A DNA stretch of 64,000 bases from Bilabrum cf. latius (taxonomy: Eukaryota > Bigyra: Bicosoecida > Bigyra > Bicosoecida): assembly GCA_965178125.1 (NCBI GenBank), contig OZ237738.1, positions 1,240,001 through 1,304,000 of the forward strand, written 5' to 3'. The position numbers and the translations under genes are program-made. A model generated the notes under the pieces. It made no database searches, was not told the origin of the DNA, and worked only from the letters and a program-made list of their open reading frames with translations. Shown here piece by piece: positions 41,126 through 53,627 of this stretch (the first letter of the stretch is position 1; each line of letters starts with the position of its first letter).

Positions 41126-41213
41126 CTTTTGGAGCGACTAGCTCCAAAAGGAGTGGAACGGACTGAAGAGCTTTAGCTCTGATGGACTGGAACTATTGAT
41201 GATGTTAATCATC
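41126..41213. other. Cluster of three perfect hairpins
   Basis: cttttggagc-gacta-gctccaaaag (10-bp stem, 41126-41150), agagc-ttta-gctct (41167-41180) and gatgat-gtta-atcatc (41198-41213), each with a 4-5-nt loop and about 17 nt apart. Lies between the last AT-rich repeat and the pogo element. Could be a structured RNA, attachment site or terminator; no known family matched. Confidence 0.5.
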
Positions 41214-41280
41214 CTTAACCGAAGGGAATAAATTTATTTATTACCGTAGCGGGGGGGTTCTTACTTTCGCAGTCTTTTCC

Positions 41281-44074
41281 ATCCGGAATCCGGATCCCCT
41301 TGCGACCATAACTGTCCCAAGCTGAACGGCAAAATTCCCAACTTCAGTCGCAAAATTCGGAGCAATAATGTCCAACTATGGCCCTGTCCTTTTCGGTAAT
41401 GAAGCAGGTTTTCAAGGAGATTTCAAAACTGTAACCAGATTTTCAGGACGACATGTTCTCTTCAAGCTATGACCGACCAAAGATGGCGGCCTTGGCGGCC
41501 GGCATGATCGCGCCTGGTAAAAATCACAACTGTCCCAACTTCAAAGTCCTAAATATCTCGCATTTCACACTTTTTTTTCAGGTTTCCAGTATAATAGCAG
41601 TATAATCATATATAAAAATATTAAGTTCGACGCTTCTTTGAAGCTGGCATGGCCCTCTTGTTGCTTGCAGCCTAGATCTTCGCGATCTTGGCCTTGAGGG
41701 CCTGATTCTGAGCTCTCATTGCGTCCAGGTTGACTCTAGCCTCCTCAAGCTGCTCAATAATCTCATCTGTGGACTGATCCTAGAGTGGGCGGTCGCGCAT
41801 CTGATTTTTCCGCAGCTAAGCGGCGTCACCCCCGCCCCCCCGGGGCCCGATGGCCCCACGGTTGCCTTGCAGCCCCTTCAGCCTTGGTCGCCTTTTCTGA
41901 GATTGTTGTGCCCGAGCTGCGCTTTCAATCTTTGCTTGAAGCCCCAAACCTGCTAATCTCAGGAATGCAGCCGTGTTGGGGCGTCTCTTCGCCAGGGCAT
42001 CATGGGCGCTCACCACGCGCTGGGCGCTCGCCAGTCCCCCGAGGTTGTCAGCCGTGGCAGGCCCAAGCACAGCAGACGAGGATGATGACTACGGCTCAGA
42101 TGCGCCTGCTCCACTGGCAGCCGTAGTACTCTTCACGAAAGATCCTGACTCTGTCGGGATACTCTCCAGTATTTTGGCTACGTCTGACAGCTCACTACCA
42201 CTGGCCCCCTCCCGGGCCCTCTGCAGCGTGGCCCTGTGCTGCTTGACTTTGTCCATGTCAACTACAACGGAAGGGTTGAACGGGAGAAGTCCGCACTTCT
42301 TGAATCCACTAGCAGCATTCGAAGCTCGAAAGCTGTGGCTTGCACAGGTCAAGACCAGCGGTGCGATCCACTCCTCCCCGATCGCGTCACACGACGCCTT
42401 CGCTAGTGCCGACTTCTTCGCCTCCGGGGCAGACGCCATGAATGCTTCCATGAAATGAAGCTAGCTCAGATAGACACAGAAGTCTTTCTTAACACCACGA
42501 AGCTCTGCTTTGAAGGACGACATGCACGCGACGTCCAGGGGCTGCAGGAAGTGGGTGCTCATTGGAAGGAGGAGCTCGATGTCGATGTTGTTGGCAGCGC
42601 AGAACTTCCTGAGGCTCCGCTGGTCATGCGTCGAGTGGTTGTCCATCGTGAGCAGTACTCTAGCTGTGGGAGGGAGCCTCTCTTCCCTTCGCACTCTAGC
42701 TGCGTACTCCACGATCTTTGGAAGCAGCAGGGACAAGGACCCGACGTTGCTGTAGCCGGAGGGGGTCGCACAGAACACGATGATGTCGAGGAGCTCGATG
42801 TCCGTCTTGGCTAGCACCAAGAAGAGTTTCTGGACAGACGAGGGGTCCACAACATTACCAGATAGCCTTACCTCAGCTAGAATATCCTCGAGCTCCGCCT
42901 TCAGGCCGTCGTCGTCGAGCTTGCCCGCATCGCGCTGGGCTTGCGCACGTTGCAACCGGGCTGCCACATATTCCTGCTCGCGCTGGATCTCGCGTTTGAC
43001 CTTTTGAGACTTGCCATCGTAGCGGAAAACGAGAAGGCCAGCAACAATTCCATCCTTCGCTGATACAACAGGAACGAATGATACGTTTGTATTGGAAAAA
43101 TGCGTCGCGCGAAGCGCAGCACGGGGCGATTCGGCCCTGACCACCAGACGGTCCGCCCCGTCAACCCTTGCGCCCTACCCTGGCTGGGCATGCAGTATGA
43201 TCACAGTCTCATCTATGTTTAACTACAATCGTTCGTGATAAATGCACGTCCCTGACACGACGACGCCAAGCTCAGTATTGAGTACCAGGCCTCGTTTTGC
43301 TGCTCCTTCGCCAAACCAGTCCAGCAAGCACGTGTGGCTCTCCGCCACGCTACGATTGATTGTCTTCTCTTCACCTTGCAAATCCTTCAGTTTATGAGCC
43401 TTTAGAAATCTGGTTGACCACACACGCGATAGTGGCACCCCATCCTTGTGTGAACCAGCACAAACGTCGTTGCGAAGGCCTGTTGCAGTTCGGCGCAGTC
43501 CTTCAAGCGTGAACGGCACCTTCTCATCCTCTCGCAATATGACCAGCTTCGCAAGTGCCCGTTCAACATACTAGGGCAAATCTGTTCGCCAACACAAATC
43601 CTGTAGGGGGCACGTTAATCGTTGCTAGATTCGCTGGAATCGCTTCCGGACAGCGCTAAACGTCTTTTCTGGGTACACCTCATTTTGAATCTCTCGGTAG
43701 ATTTCACTGTCATTTTGAACCTTACCGGGATTTCTCTCCCTCCACACCTAAAGCTTTTGCTTGTAAATTATATAATCTGCTTGCTGCGCTTCATATAGTC
43801 GCATCTCAGGCTGCTCAGCTGTGCATTCTTCTACCGATTGCTCCAAGGCCGTGCGCCAAGCGAGCACACGATTCACGTCATCCACAGACACCTGAAGGAT
43901 AGCCCGAGTATCCGAGTCGTCAATTGCGTCGAGTATTGATGATTCTTTAGAACTGGAGGAGGATGCTTGCATAACTCTAGAATTGAGACCTGTATGAGCT
44001 CAAGAAGTGGTCGCATTTGAATCTTGGGACAGTTGCAGTTGGTTGGGACAGTTATGGTCGCAAGGGGATTCCGG
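41281..44074. mobile_element. Pogo/Tigger-like DNA transposon
   Basis: A 2.8-kb GC-rich unit with terminal inverted repeats: ccccttgcgaccataactgt at 41296-41315 is inverse to 44048-44067, both preceded outward by an atccgg-type end (the left end has a 5-bp ggatc-like expansion). It encodes one complete DDE_1 transposase. The expected TA duplication is not obvious at these borders, so exact ends may differ by a few bases. Confidence 0.75.
41621..43972 (-). CDS. Pogo/Tigger-type DDE transposase
   Basis: Seven hundred eighty-three codons continuous through several UAGs, TAA stop. The N-terminal region has helix-turn-helix/CENP-B-like segments (FSAVRKRFQRI, LSRVWSTRFLKAH). Catalytic core: LNIDETVI (first Asp, about residue 253), LLTMDNHSTH (DNH, about 439) and THFLQPLDVACMSSFK (QPLD, about 476). 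After it comes GFKKCGLLPFNP (about 558), typical of the family. Long C-terminal charged tail. All catalytic blocks are intact, so the copy could be active. UAG use shows the element evolved with the host code. Confidence 0.85.
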
Positions 44075-44592
44075 ATAGACTAGGCCTAGTCCTTTTTCTG
44101 GTTGGTACGCATCCAATCCGGATGGTGATACCTACACAACCAGCCCGCGGTATCTACCCAGTCAACAAGGAGCCGATGTTGCAGCGCCAGGGGCAAATGG
44201 GCGTTGAGACTGTTTGGACAGGCATTTGCCACGGTAGGTGCACTGTGTGTCACCAGAGCCCATGTGACCTTTGGCATGCGTGACGAGGCTTGGGTCAGTG
44301 CAGTGGGATGAGTCTTATATCGTAACATCGGATTCAATCGTCATCGTCGCCAACAAAATCTCGCACCCGACCCTTAGTGGATCGATCCAGATGGATTCGG
44401 AGCGAGCCTAAGGATCGGATCATTTCTGCTGTTCTGATGTCCACCATGTTGTCGATTATGTGTGAAGTGTGTATCACATTAGCGTGAAACATTTTTGAGA
44501 GAATCAACGCGCTTACCGAGCGGCCAGATGATTTTTGGCTTGCCGCCGAACCACTTGCCATCTGGTGAATTTGTTGGCCAGAAAAAGTAGCG
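43973..44592. other. Right end of the transposon and adjacent spacer
   Basis: 43973-44074 is the transposon's 5' region and inverted repeat. 44075-44592 has no supported gene; it contains short ORFs without recognisable content, and is the 3' flank of the large host gene on minus. Confidence 0.4.
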
Positions 44593-47500
44593 TCACAGCA
44601 GCACAACAGCGAGGGGGCCGCGTGCTTGAATCCCCCGGAAAGCCGATTCCACTCCTACACCGCCTGGTGCACGCTCACCAACGCCGCTGGATCCGTCTGT
44701 ACCGTCCAACCGCCCCGCTGCCGCCGCCGCAGCCGCTGCTGCTCGCAAGGCTCTGGCGCGAGCGTTCGCCTCCAGCACCTGGAACGACACGGCCGTCCCC
44801 CCTTGCGCCTTAGGAGAGGACGCGGCGTACCGCGCGTACGCAAGCACCGCCACGCCCAGTGGTGCCGCACCCCCGCTTCCCTGCTTCTCGTCCTCGTCGC
44901 CCTACGGTTCGACCGATGCAGCTCGAGGCCCGTCCCGGCCCGCGAACGCAGTGCTGCTGCAAATCCACTTGCAGAGGTGACGGACGGTACTCACGGCAGC
45001 TTTCTCTGCCGTCTCGGGATTGGTCGTCACAGGCTTACCGCTTGGACTACTGACACACACAGCAAGACACACGTGGCACCCAATGTCTGTGATGTTGGGC
45101 AATGGAGGAGCCATGCCGCCAGCAGACTCGCGCAGCCGCCGGTCGAGGTTGTTCTCACTCTTAGAATGCGGCGTACCGTATGCGTTGTCGTAAATCCTTC
45201 GCGCTCCCACGTCAAGCAGGTTGCCCAGCAGCGCATTTGCAGTCACCCCGGGCTCTGGTAGCTGAAGCTGCAGCGGGTGCGAGTCGATCATGACCACGCA
45301 CTCGGCAAAATCGGCGAAGACGTCTTTTACCGGGTGCGTCACGCTGTTCGGAACCAAGCTGCTTGAAGCATGCGCCGACTCTTTCTCACTCCCCGAGTTG
45401 ACACTGCCCGCCTGTTTGCCTGGTCCAGGGCGAGCCAGAGTCGCCTGAAGGAGGGCCAGGGACAGGGGGCGAAGGTGCCTCAGGGTGAGCCCGAGCTTGA
45501 GGTGGGAGTCGGGGACGGTGCTGATGCCGAGGCGACTACCCAAGGAACGTCTCGACATCCCGGCCCGCAGGTTTGGGGGTACTGCTGCCCATCGGCCCAC
45601 AGGCTCCCCGTTGGAGTCCAGAGGCGGCCTCGCGTTTCGAATAATTCTGCGGAGAACGTGCGACGAGATGGGTTTGCCTTCGGCCAGCCACGCGTTGATC
45701 TCTTCCAGAACTGCGCCCTCGAGTGGCAGCGGCGGCTGGGTGCCGCTTCCACTGGTGGCACTCGTGCGCGCCGCACTGTCTGTCGCGCTCAGTGCTGTCG
45801 AATCCGCCGTGCTCGTGGACAGTTCGCGGGAGTCGGCAACGCCTCTAGTCATCACCGTGCTGATTCCCGTGGAGGTACGAGCACTGGCGACGCGATTCAT
45901 TCCGACATGGGCTGACTTGCGACGCCCCTTTGGCTTGTCGTCATCGCCATCCGAGCCCTGCCCCGACCTGGTGGCAGGGCTCTTTGCTGCAGTCCATGGC
46001 TCTTGCTTAGCTGGAACTGTGACCATGCTGTCGTCCCGTGGCGACTCGAGGAACTTCTCGGTGGCCCGCTTTTTGTGCTGTTTTGCTACCTCAAAGACAG
46101 ACAGCATCGCCGCCCAGACCCGCGCGTTGAGCTCCGGCTGCAGAGCGCATGCCGCGTACTGCCTCCTGCGCTCCCTCGTGTCGAAGTTCACAGAGTTCGC
46201 GCCGGGTGCGAGGAGGTCTCTCAGCACCTGATAGCCTGCCAGCCTTACGTGCACTGGGCGTGCCTTGTCCAGCAAGGACGCGGTTTCCACGGCACTGGCC
46301 GGGCTTCGCGCGAGTGCAAAGCTCCCGGCCGGTTCTAGCTACGGACCGAGCAGCATGGGCGGCGGGAGCACCTGCCGGATCTGCAGCTAATTGCCTCGCG
46401 TGCCGTCCTGCGAGCCCGCTGGCCCTCCTTCGTGCAGCAGCACCTCTGGCGGTAGCCTCATCTTGCACACAAGAGAGCGGCGAACCACTTGTTCCCTGGG
46501 TGCCACCACCCTGTGCCTGCACGCAGGAATGGTGCCAAAGGTGAGTGTCTCCAGAGCGCGGCCTGCCAGCACCATCACGTCGATGTACGGCGGCAGGCGC
46601 TAACTACTCACCAGTGCACGATCGCGATCGCCAACGCCACCGCTGTGGCAGTCTCCTGGGCTCATCCGCACGGCCGCCCCAGGGAGTCCCTCGGTTGTCG
46701 GTTCCTCGACGGCCATCCACGAAGCGCACTCAATGTGTCCCGGCTTGAGCACCACTGCTCGCAGCTCGGGCTTAAGTCGTTGCAGCGCAGCGTCAGCGGT
46801 CGCCTTGCCCCGGCTACCACCTTGCGCAGCTGCAGAATTCCTTGCGTTTCTGGCCTTCATTGCCTGGTAGTACTCTTTTGATGCGAGGTGCAGCGTGGCG
46901 GGCGACGTGCACGGGATGATGGTGAAGAGGCCCACGTCCTCGTGCGCGGCACACAGCTCGCTCCACGGCCCGCTGCTGCTATGAGGATCTCTGACGTTGC
47001 CGCCGTCTATCTCGTCGGGCACAGGCACGTACTCATTCGCCTGGATGACGGACGAGGACCACCTCTCTGTGAATGGGGTCGCAACGGCAGGGACAGGGGC
47101 ACCTGCCGCACCGTGTGACGAGAGCACGGGCTAGACACTGTCATGAACTAGTCCCGCGGGATCCACGCCATCCTGTGCGCCCGAAATCAGAGGTGGCGTG
47201 TGACCGGCCACTCTTGAGTCGCTGTCGGTGTTGCTGTCGGTGTCGCTGTCGGTTGGCGAGCTGGCTCCAGCCACGCGTCTATGACCGCGGCGGCCGTCCT
47301 CATCAGCCATGGCCGACTGAGTGTCTCTGTCGCCCGATGGAATCTGTGCTGTACCATCTGCATCGCTGGCGGAGGGGCGTGGCGCCTCGGATGCTGCAGG
47401 AGCAGGGCCTCGTTCATCCCCATCACCCGCGCATGGAGCAGCCCGTCCTTGCCCGTCAGGGCCGGACGATCCGCCGGTGCCGCCCTCCCCACCACCTCTA

Positions 47501-49581
47501 CCAACGGCCCAATCATCACCCACGGAACCTCCGCGCGTGCTCCCAGAAGTGTCCTCCCCGGCCGTCCCTAAAGCCACCATCACACGTGGAGGGGGCCGGT
47601 CAGCGTTCAGAATGCTGCATACTAGCTCCGCGCGAGCGGCCGCAGAGCTACTGGATGACGCATGCTTCTCTGCCGAGCCACTGCTGCTTCTACCCCGCCC
47701 GCGCTGGGCGACCATGCTGGCCTTGAGGGTGTCCGATGCCCTTCCCAGCGATCGCATCACCATGACAGAGAGTTCCCTTGCGAGGGTGTCCACAGCACGC
47801 ATGGCTGCCCTTGATCGATCTGGGCTAATTGTATGCGCGCTTGAGTCGCTGGGTCCGCGGCTGTAGCCAAGGGGCGGCTTTGAAACGTGGGGATGATCCT
47901 AGCTGTGCCCACCCTCCTCTCGCTGGTGCTCCGAGTCGTATTCCATGGGTGCGGACCCACCTCTGGGCTCGGCACCATCACTACGATGGAGCGAATCAGA
48001 GCTGTTCAGTCGCCGGACATTCAGCAGCGGGACTGTTTGCCCGCTTGTGCCTCGCGTCATGACCGATCGCCGGCTCGCGTCCCTGGGCATCGTGTGCGTG
48101 CTTGCCCAAACCCCTTGCGTTGACTGCATCGAGGCTTGTCGTGCGCAGGCACTAGAGCCAAAAGAACGGTCGGGAGAAACCCCTTGGCTTGCTTGTGACA
48201 TCCCTGTCACGTCCCTAACCATGGGGCTCTGGACAGGCGTCGCTTCTGATGCTACCGGCGTGCTGATCGACGTTTGTGTGCCCTGTCGCTGGAGTGCCCC
48301 AATACCACCTTGCATGGATGCAATTGACTGTATTTTCCCTGGGCTGGGTCCTGACACGGGCGGCTGTCTTCGCAGGAGAGGCACACAGGGCACCTCAAGA
48401 ACGTGGTCAAATGCATTCGGCCGCCAGGCAATGCTGCGTTTGCTGCCAGCGACTGGTTGCTGCCCAATGTCGCTAGCAGGGAGGCGAGGCTGGAATCCAT
48501 ATACGCTACGTACTACATCAACATCATTCGTATCTGCTGAAGCTCCTTCCGTACCGTCAGTTGCACGAGCTGCACTATTGGTCGATCTACCTGGCAAATT
48601 CCGATCCTACGTCTCGGTCCTTTCATCGGCGAAACTCCGCTTCTACAGCGATAAAATGCCGGGAATAGGTCCATTCGTTTTACTAATACCGGCTTCCTTG
48701 CGTCCAAGGGCAACCAAAGAGGCGGCATTCCGGTCGCTCGTAGCCGAATAGCGGTTGGGCGGAACATGCTGACCACCCGAAGACTCTAACTCCCACTGGC
48801 TGCAGAGCAACCTAGTTGCATCGTTGCTGCTGACGACTTCGTTCAACATAATCCGTACCTTGCACGCACCGAATTGCGTCATGCTTCCGAGAAGTTTGAG
48901 CATCAGAGAGTCCGGTTGCATGCTCGCAGCAGCAGATCTGGGTGAAGCCGTGCCACCGACCCTTGATCCTGGCGCGGAAAAAGCCTTCATATCACCGAAA
49001 TTCAAAAGAGGGATCGAACTGGGGATTGGGGTGTACGTGTGCTCAAGCAAATACTCTGGCACAAGCGATACTGTGGGGCCGTTAACCCGAACAGTGAAGT
49101 AGTTCTGCGGCCGGTTCAGAGTTCCTAAGGGTTCAATTCGCCGCCCATCGCTCTGAGAAGAATCCAATTCGATACTTGTTGAGTTGCGCGCATGACTGGG
49201 CGGCCTACCTAAGACCCGTCGAGCCCACAACGCGAGAGCTGCGGCTGCATCAGACTGCCCTTTCGGCCAGAAATGGGAAGGCCTATCACCAAAGAAAGTG
49301 ACTTGCAAGTTGATTGCGCACCCTGTTTTGAATTCTGACAGGAGTTGAATCAGAGCCAAGTTTGCCTTCTGACCAAGCCACTGCGGTTCTATAGCTTCCT
49401 TCGCAGGGAGCCCACCCAATTCGCTGGCGACAACATGACGTAGAACTTGCTCCGCAGTTTGTCTCGCCGCAAACAGCGCCTTCTGTTGTGCCTTCTACGA
49501 GCTGTCGAAGTAGTCAGCCTGGTGCCTAAGCTCGAATTTCCTAATCCTGAGCATGCTTCGATCAGGTTGGTTCGTGGACAT
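44593..49581 (-). CDS. Large host protein of unknown function (1,662 aa)
   Basis: A single frame of 1,663 codons from ATG 49581 to TGA 44593, interrupted only by about a dozen UAGs. The N-terminal about 300 residues look folded (HQADYFDSSQKAQQKALF, TGCAINLQVTFFGDRPSHF, RPQNYFTVRVNGPTVSLVPEYLL). Long Ser/Thr/Gly-rich low-complexity stretches follow (about residues 330-850), then another folded stretch (VVMIDSHPLQLQLPEPGVTANALL). I recognise no domain. A few introns cannot be excluded in such GC-rich sequence, but none is needed. Confidence 0.55.
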
Positions 49582-50021
49582 TCTATCGAGCCCACGGAGG
49601 AATCTATGCACTTCTGAATTACTTCTTTATCTTAATCGAATACTTTTTAACGAATTGTGCACATGTGATCCTCAGCCGATGGACTTAGGGGTATGTTCCC
49701 GACTTTGTGTGTTTTGCAAATCATGTTTGTTTCGTGTGGTTCCGTCGTGTCAAATCACGCGCTACAATATGAAAATGGGAATTGCCAGTATATTGTCGGG
49801 ACATTCTCCGACGGTGTCGTCCACGGAAACAGTTAGGATGCATCAAGGGCTCGTCCTGGAGATGGTCCACCCATGGCACAGGCAAAAACACTGCGGCACT
49901 GCGCATCAGTGGCTGCGGCACGACGGTTCTGGTTTTCTCTCAGAAACACGAGACAGCCCTGCCCGATATCAGCACGCGGCGCCGCGGGTGTGCCACCCCA
50001 GCCCGACCGTCCACCCCTTGC
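49582..50021. other. Spacer between two large minus-strand host genes
   Basis: About 440 bp: 5' flank of the 1,662-aa gene and 3' flank of the 888-aa gene. AT-richer around 49610-49680. No gene, repeat or RNA recognised. Confidence 0.4.
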
Positions 50022-52688
50022 TCACAGCACTAGCTCCCTCGTCCGCTCCACCAGCATCACGCCATCCACGTACTAGGTCATGGCCGCCCCCGCCCCACCA
50101 CGCCCCTCACCCCGAGCATGGCCATTGGAGACACCCCCAACCCCAACCCCGCCCCCTGTGCCGAGCCACGCCTCCTCCGCTTCCAGCGTCACCTCCTTGT
50201 CCATCCGCGACCTGCCGTCACTCGTCACACCGTGAGCGTCCCCGATCGGATCGGAGGAGGCCCCGGAGCCACCGAAGAATGCGTCTGCATCCAGCGCCGA
50301 ACCGGACAGCCCGGCACTCCATGCGCCCCCGGTACCAGCCCCAGATCCACGGCCGTCGCCGGACTGCCGGCCCCTCTGTCTTGGTGCCGAAGTGCCACTC
50401 CTGGGCACGCCTCGGCCTCGACCGCCACCGCGAGACGAGCCACGCGACCCACGGCCAGCCCTGCTACCCCCGGCCCCGCCCTAGCTCGTCTTGCCTCTGA
50501 GTTCGCCGTATCTTGACTGCGACCCTGCAGACCTTCCATACCCGCTGTTCCCTAGGTCACCCGATGACGGCCAGCTTTGTCCCTGTGAGTCTGACATATT
50601 GCCACTGCCATTGTGTTTGCCACGTGAGGAATGCTGGCGGCTGTCCGGCCGTGGCACGATGCGAGAGCCCCGACCTGCTTGAGGTAACCTTCCGTTGTTC
50701 CCTGGCTGGGACTTGCTTGTCAATCCCGACTAAACCTCGCTAGTTCCCCTGCGTGGGGCTGCTGCTGCTGCTGTTGCTGTACCCTTCGGCTGGCCACCGC
50801 TCAGATCAGTGTCGTCCCAACCAGAAAAGACCCCGCTCGCTTTGGGAGGAGTGCCTTCGTATCCCTCAAGGGTAGGGGTAGGCCCCCGCATTGGCGACCC
50901 CCGAGCGGTCGGCTCCGCCTCAGGCACACCCTCTTCGGTGCTGGCACCCGCGGTCTTGATCGCCGCCGGTGGCCGCCAGGCACCCGAGGATCGGTGTGAC
51001 GAGTGATTTTGAGGCCGTATTCCCTGGGAGTTCCGCTGCTACCCCCCTTGCGACCACCCAGAAGCACCGCTGCCAGCGAAAGCCCGGGCCTTTGCCCTTT
51101 TGTCTGCCCCCACCGAGGCCTAGGAGCTGGGACCCACGAAATCATCGGCTCGCATAGGCCTGTCTTCATCTGCATCTGCATCTGCATCTGCATCTGCATC
51201 TGCATCGCCCTCATGCTGGTCTAAACCGGGAGCCCAAGCACCTCTATGCTCGCTGATGGGCATGTCCCCGCCTTGGTCACCGACCCGGCGATGTGATGGA
51301 GATGTGCCAGGCCTCCCGCTTGCGGAACCGACGGCGGAGGCGCCGCGCGATCGACTCTTCGCCCGGCTCGTCGCAAGCGGAGACGACCGTCCAGGCCTTG
51401 CACTCGTCACACCGGAGGGAGGCCTCGGCCTGGCCGGCCCTGTCACCCCATGAACATAGCCACCCCCCCCAGGGACATGCCCCCCTCCCGTCTCGTCTTG
51501 CTGTAGATCTAGCCCACTGGCAGTGGAAGTGCTCCTCGCTCGGTATCGATCCGGCGCGCCACTACCAAGCCCAGGCCGGTGCCGCTCTCCCCGACGCAAG
51601 GGACTGTTCCTGCTCCACTTTCCTGACGCAGAGGCAGAGGCAGAGGCAGAGGTCGGGCGGTGCCTGCCTCCATCGCTGCCGCCAGGTACTGGTGCACTGC
51701 GATCCAACTCCTCCTCCAGCTACTCCAAGCCTCTAGGTACCTGCATACGGTGCCACCACGCGCCTTGCTCGCCTGACTGTTGTGTTCCCTGAGCACCTGC
51801 TCGGGGGAGGCGAGCACCGCGACGCCTCCTCTGCTCGAAGGAGGCAGGGATGACCGAGTCGGAGCGAGGGGAGGAATCGAATACCTGGCGGCTTAGCCGT
51901 TGAGCCTCGGCTTCTTCCTGTTCTTTCAGCTGCTCTTGTCGCCGGGCGCTCTCGAAATGCGAGCGATACAGCTCATCCATACGAGCGAGCGCGGCTGCTC
52001 GCTTCTCCCGCCGCTCCTCGCGACTTAGCTTGGCCTCGTCGGCCGCGACCCCGATCAGATCGGGGAGCTTGGGTTTCCGAGGCTTTGACAGCCTGTCTAG
52101 TGTCTGTATTCCAAGCTTTGGTGGCGGGTCGCCGCGCTGCTGCCAAGCTGGCGGTGGGGCTTCGTATCCCCCCCCAGAGTCCGGCTCTGGTCGCTGGACG
52201 GGCTTGCTGAGCGTCTCGATGCGAGACTTTGACAGCTTTATTTTGGGCTTCTGGCGCTTTGAGCGTTCATTTTCGGCATCTTTCATGGCTTGATTTCTTC
52301 GTCTGAGAGTCTCCATTGCGTGCTAGTATAGGGCTTCAGCACGCTTCTCGGCAGCCTTTGCAGCCTTGCGCTTCTCAGTCCTGCTTGTTGTAGTCTCGCT
52401 GATAGCATCTTGATTACGTGTAGACCTTGCTGTTTGGAGACGATATCCAGCATTGTGTTCGGCTTGGTCCAACTCGCTTCTAGGTCGTCGGGTGGTCGCT
52501 GTGCGTGGTCGCGGTGTGTACCCGTACCAATCTGCGCCCCGCGAAGGCACTGAACTCTGGCGCAGAGATCTCTTTGTGTCTTCCCGACGCTACCAACGCT
52601 CCAATAATTCTTCCATTGCAGCAATACGTGGCTGAGAAGGGCCCCGAACGGACACTCCACGACTCCGGATGACCGCGGCTCTCGACAT
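50022..52688 (-). CDS. Host protein with coiled coil and low-complexity C-terminus (888 aa)
   Basis: Continuous frame with several UAGs from ATG 52688 to TGA 50022. The N-terminal third is charged and helical (AAMEELLERWQRREDTKR, KLSREERREKRAAALARMDELY, QEQLKEQEEAEAQRL), suggesting a coiled coil. The rest is Gly/Ser/Arg-rich, including an Asp-Ala run (DADADADAD) encoded by seven GCATCT-type hexamers at about 51173-51206. The ATG faces the PHPT1 ATG 40 bp away, so the two probably share a bidirectional promoter. No family recognised. Confidence 0.5.
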
Positions 52689-52727
52689 CACTTTTTGTCT
52701 TCTACTGCTGGCGCTGCGGATTCGATA

Positions 52728-53126
52728 ATGGCAGCTGCCTCCGAAAAGGCTGCTACAAAGACAAACGAGCTGGATAGGATTGAGCCTGCAATTATCGACT
52801 CAGGCAGATTCAAGTACGTGCAGATTCAGGTGTCTGAGAAGGAAGACACATCAAATTAGAAGGTTGTAGTGCGAGGCCATACATGGGGATCGTACCACGA
52901 CGACATTTTTCAGCATTACGTCCACGAGTGGGAGGATAGAGACGATATATGCGTGCATGCTAAGTGCATTGGCGGGGGTAGAATAATGAAGGACGACAAG
53001 GCCAAAACAATCAAGATATTTGGATACAGCGTGGCATACGGGAAGCCAGATCACTCAGTAGCGCAGGCTATTCTACAGGGAGTTTTCCCGGAGTACGATG
53101 TGACGTGGTCGGACGAGGGCTACTGA
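52728..53126 (+). CDS. PHPT1: 14-kDa phosphohistidine phosphatase
   Basis: One hundred thirty-two residues with one UAG-encoded Gln and TGA stop. Matches the Janus/PHPT1 family: FKYVQIQV near residue 28, VVRGHTWGSYHDDIF with the catalytic His at about 57, CIGGGRI, KIFGYSVAYG, and the C-terminal EYDVTWSDEGY. Removes phosphate from phosphohistidine on proteins in the cytosol. Full length for the family, no intron. Divergent from the 888-aa gene; its 3' end abuts the truncated UGGT fragment on the other strand. Confidence 0.9.
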
Positions 53127-53147
53127 TGCTTGCGTTTTGTTGGCGCC

Positions 53148-53594
53148 GATCTTGTATCCCCAGATGATCCGCTGCTTCTCTGTTTGCTGCCTCAGCCAGT
53201 CGGGCCATTTGTACGTCACCAGCCCTACGTCGAAGCCCTTGGCCCGCGCCATGGAGGCCACGCCGCGCTTGAAGGCGGGACTCAGGAAGTTCTCCACCAG
53301 CCAGAACTTGACTCGCCGGCTGGATCTCTTGCTCACGCTCAGCATCATGATGCGCAGGAACCGCTCGTACAGGTGCCCACTCGCCAGAGAAAACACGTGA
53401 ATCCGGTCGTCGTCAGGGCCCCCGTCCGGCACGCCCCCGAGTCCTAGTTCCTGCACTTGCACGGCACCGGGCTCCGCTTGCTCTGCACTGGCTTTGACTT
53501 TCTTGAGCCCCTTGGCCGCATCTCCGCTGGAGCCCCCTCCACCTCCCAGCATCGACGAGATGTCCCGGCATAGAACGAGGCTGAAGCCGAGCAT
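53148..53594 (-). pseudogene. UGGT: UDP-glucose:glycoprotein glucosyltransferase, truncated fragment
   Basis: Residues HVFSLASGHLYERFLRIMML, KFWLVENFLSPAFK, VTYKWPDWLRQQTEKQR and IIWGYKI are the start of the UGGT C-terminal glucosyltransferase domain (ER folding checkpoint). Similarity stops at YKI, exactly where LFLDVLFPL-type sequence should follow, and the next bases are the antisense of PHPT1's end. No GT splice donor is at the break. Upstream of the linker (GGGGGSSGDAAKG) I see no further UGGT sequence, so this is a partial copy or pseudogene. Confidence 0.7.
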
Positions 53595-53627
53595 GCCGAA
53601 GCGGGTGGTGCCGACGCCCTCGCGCTA

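Noticed and set aside
41126-41213. Hammerhead ribozyme
   Set aside because: The CTGATGA and GAAA core elements are not present in the right arrangement.
45370-46544. Plus-strand ORFs of 130-250 codons over the large host gene
   Set aside because: Antisense to a 1,663-codon frame; composition-driven.
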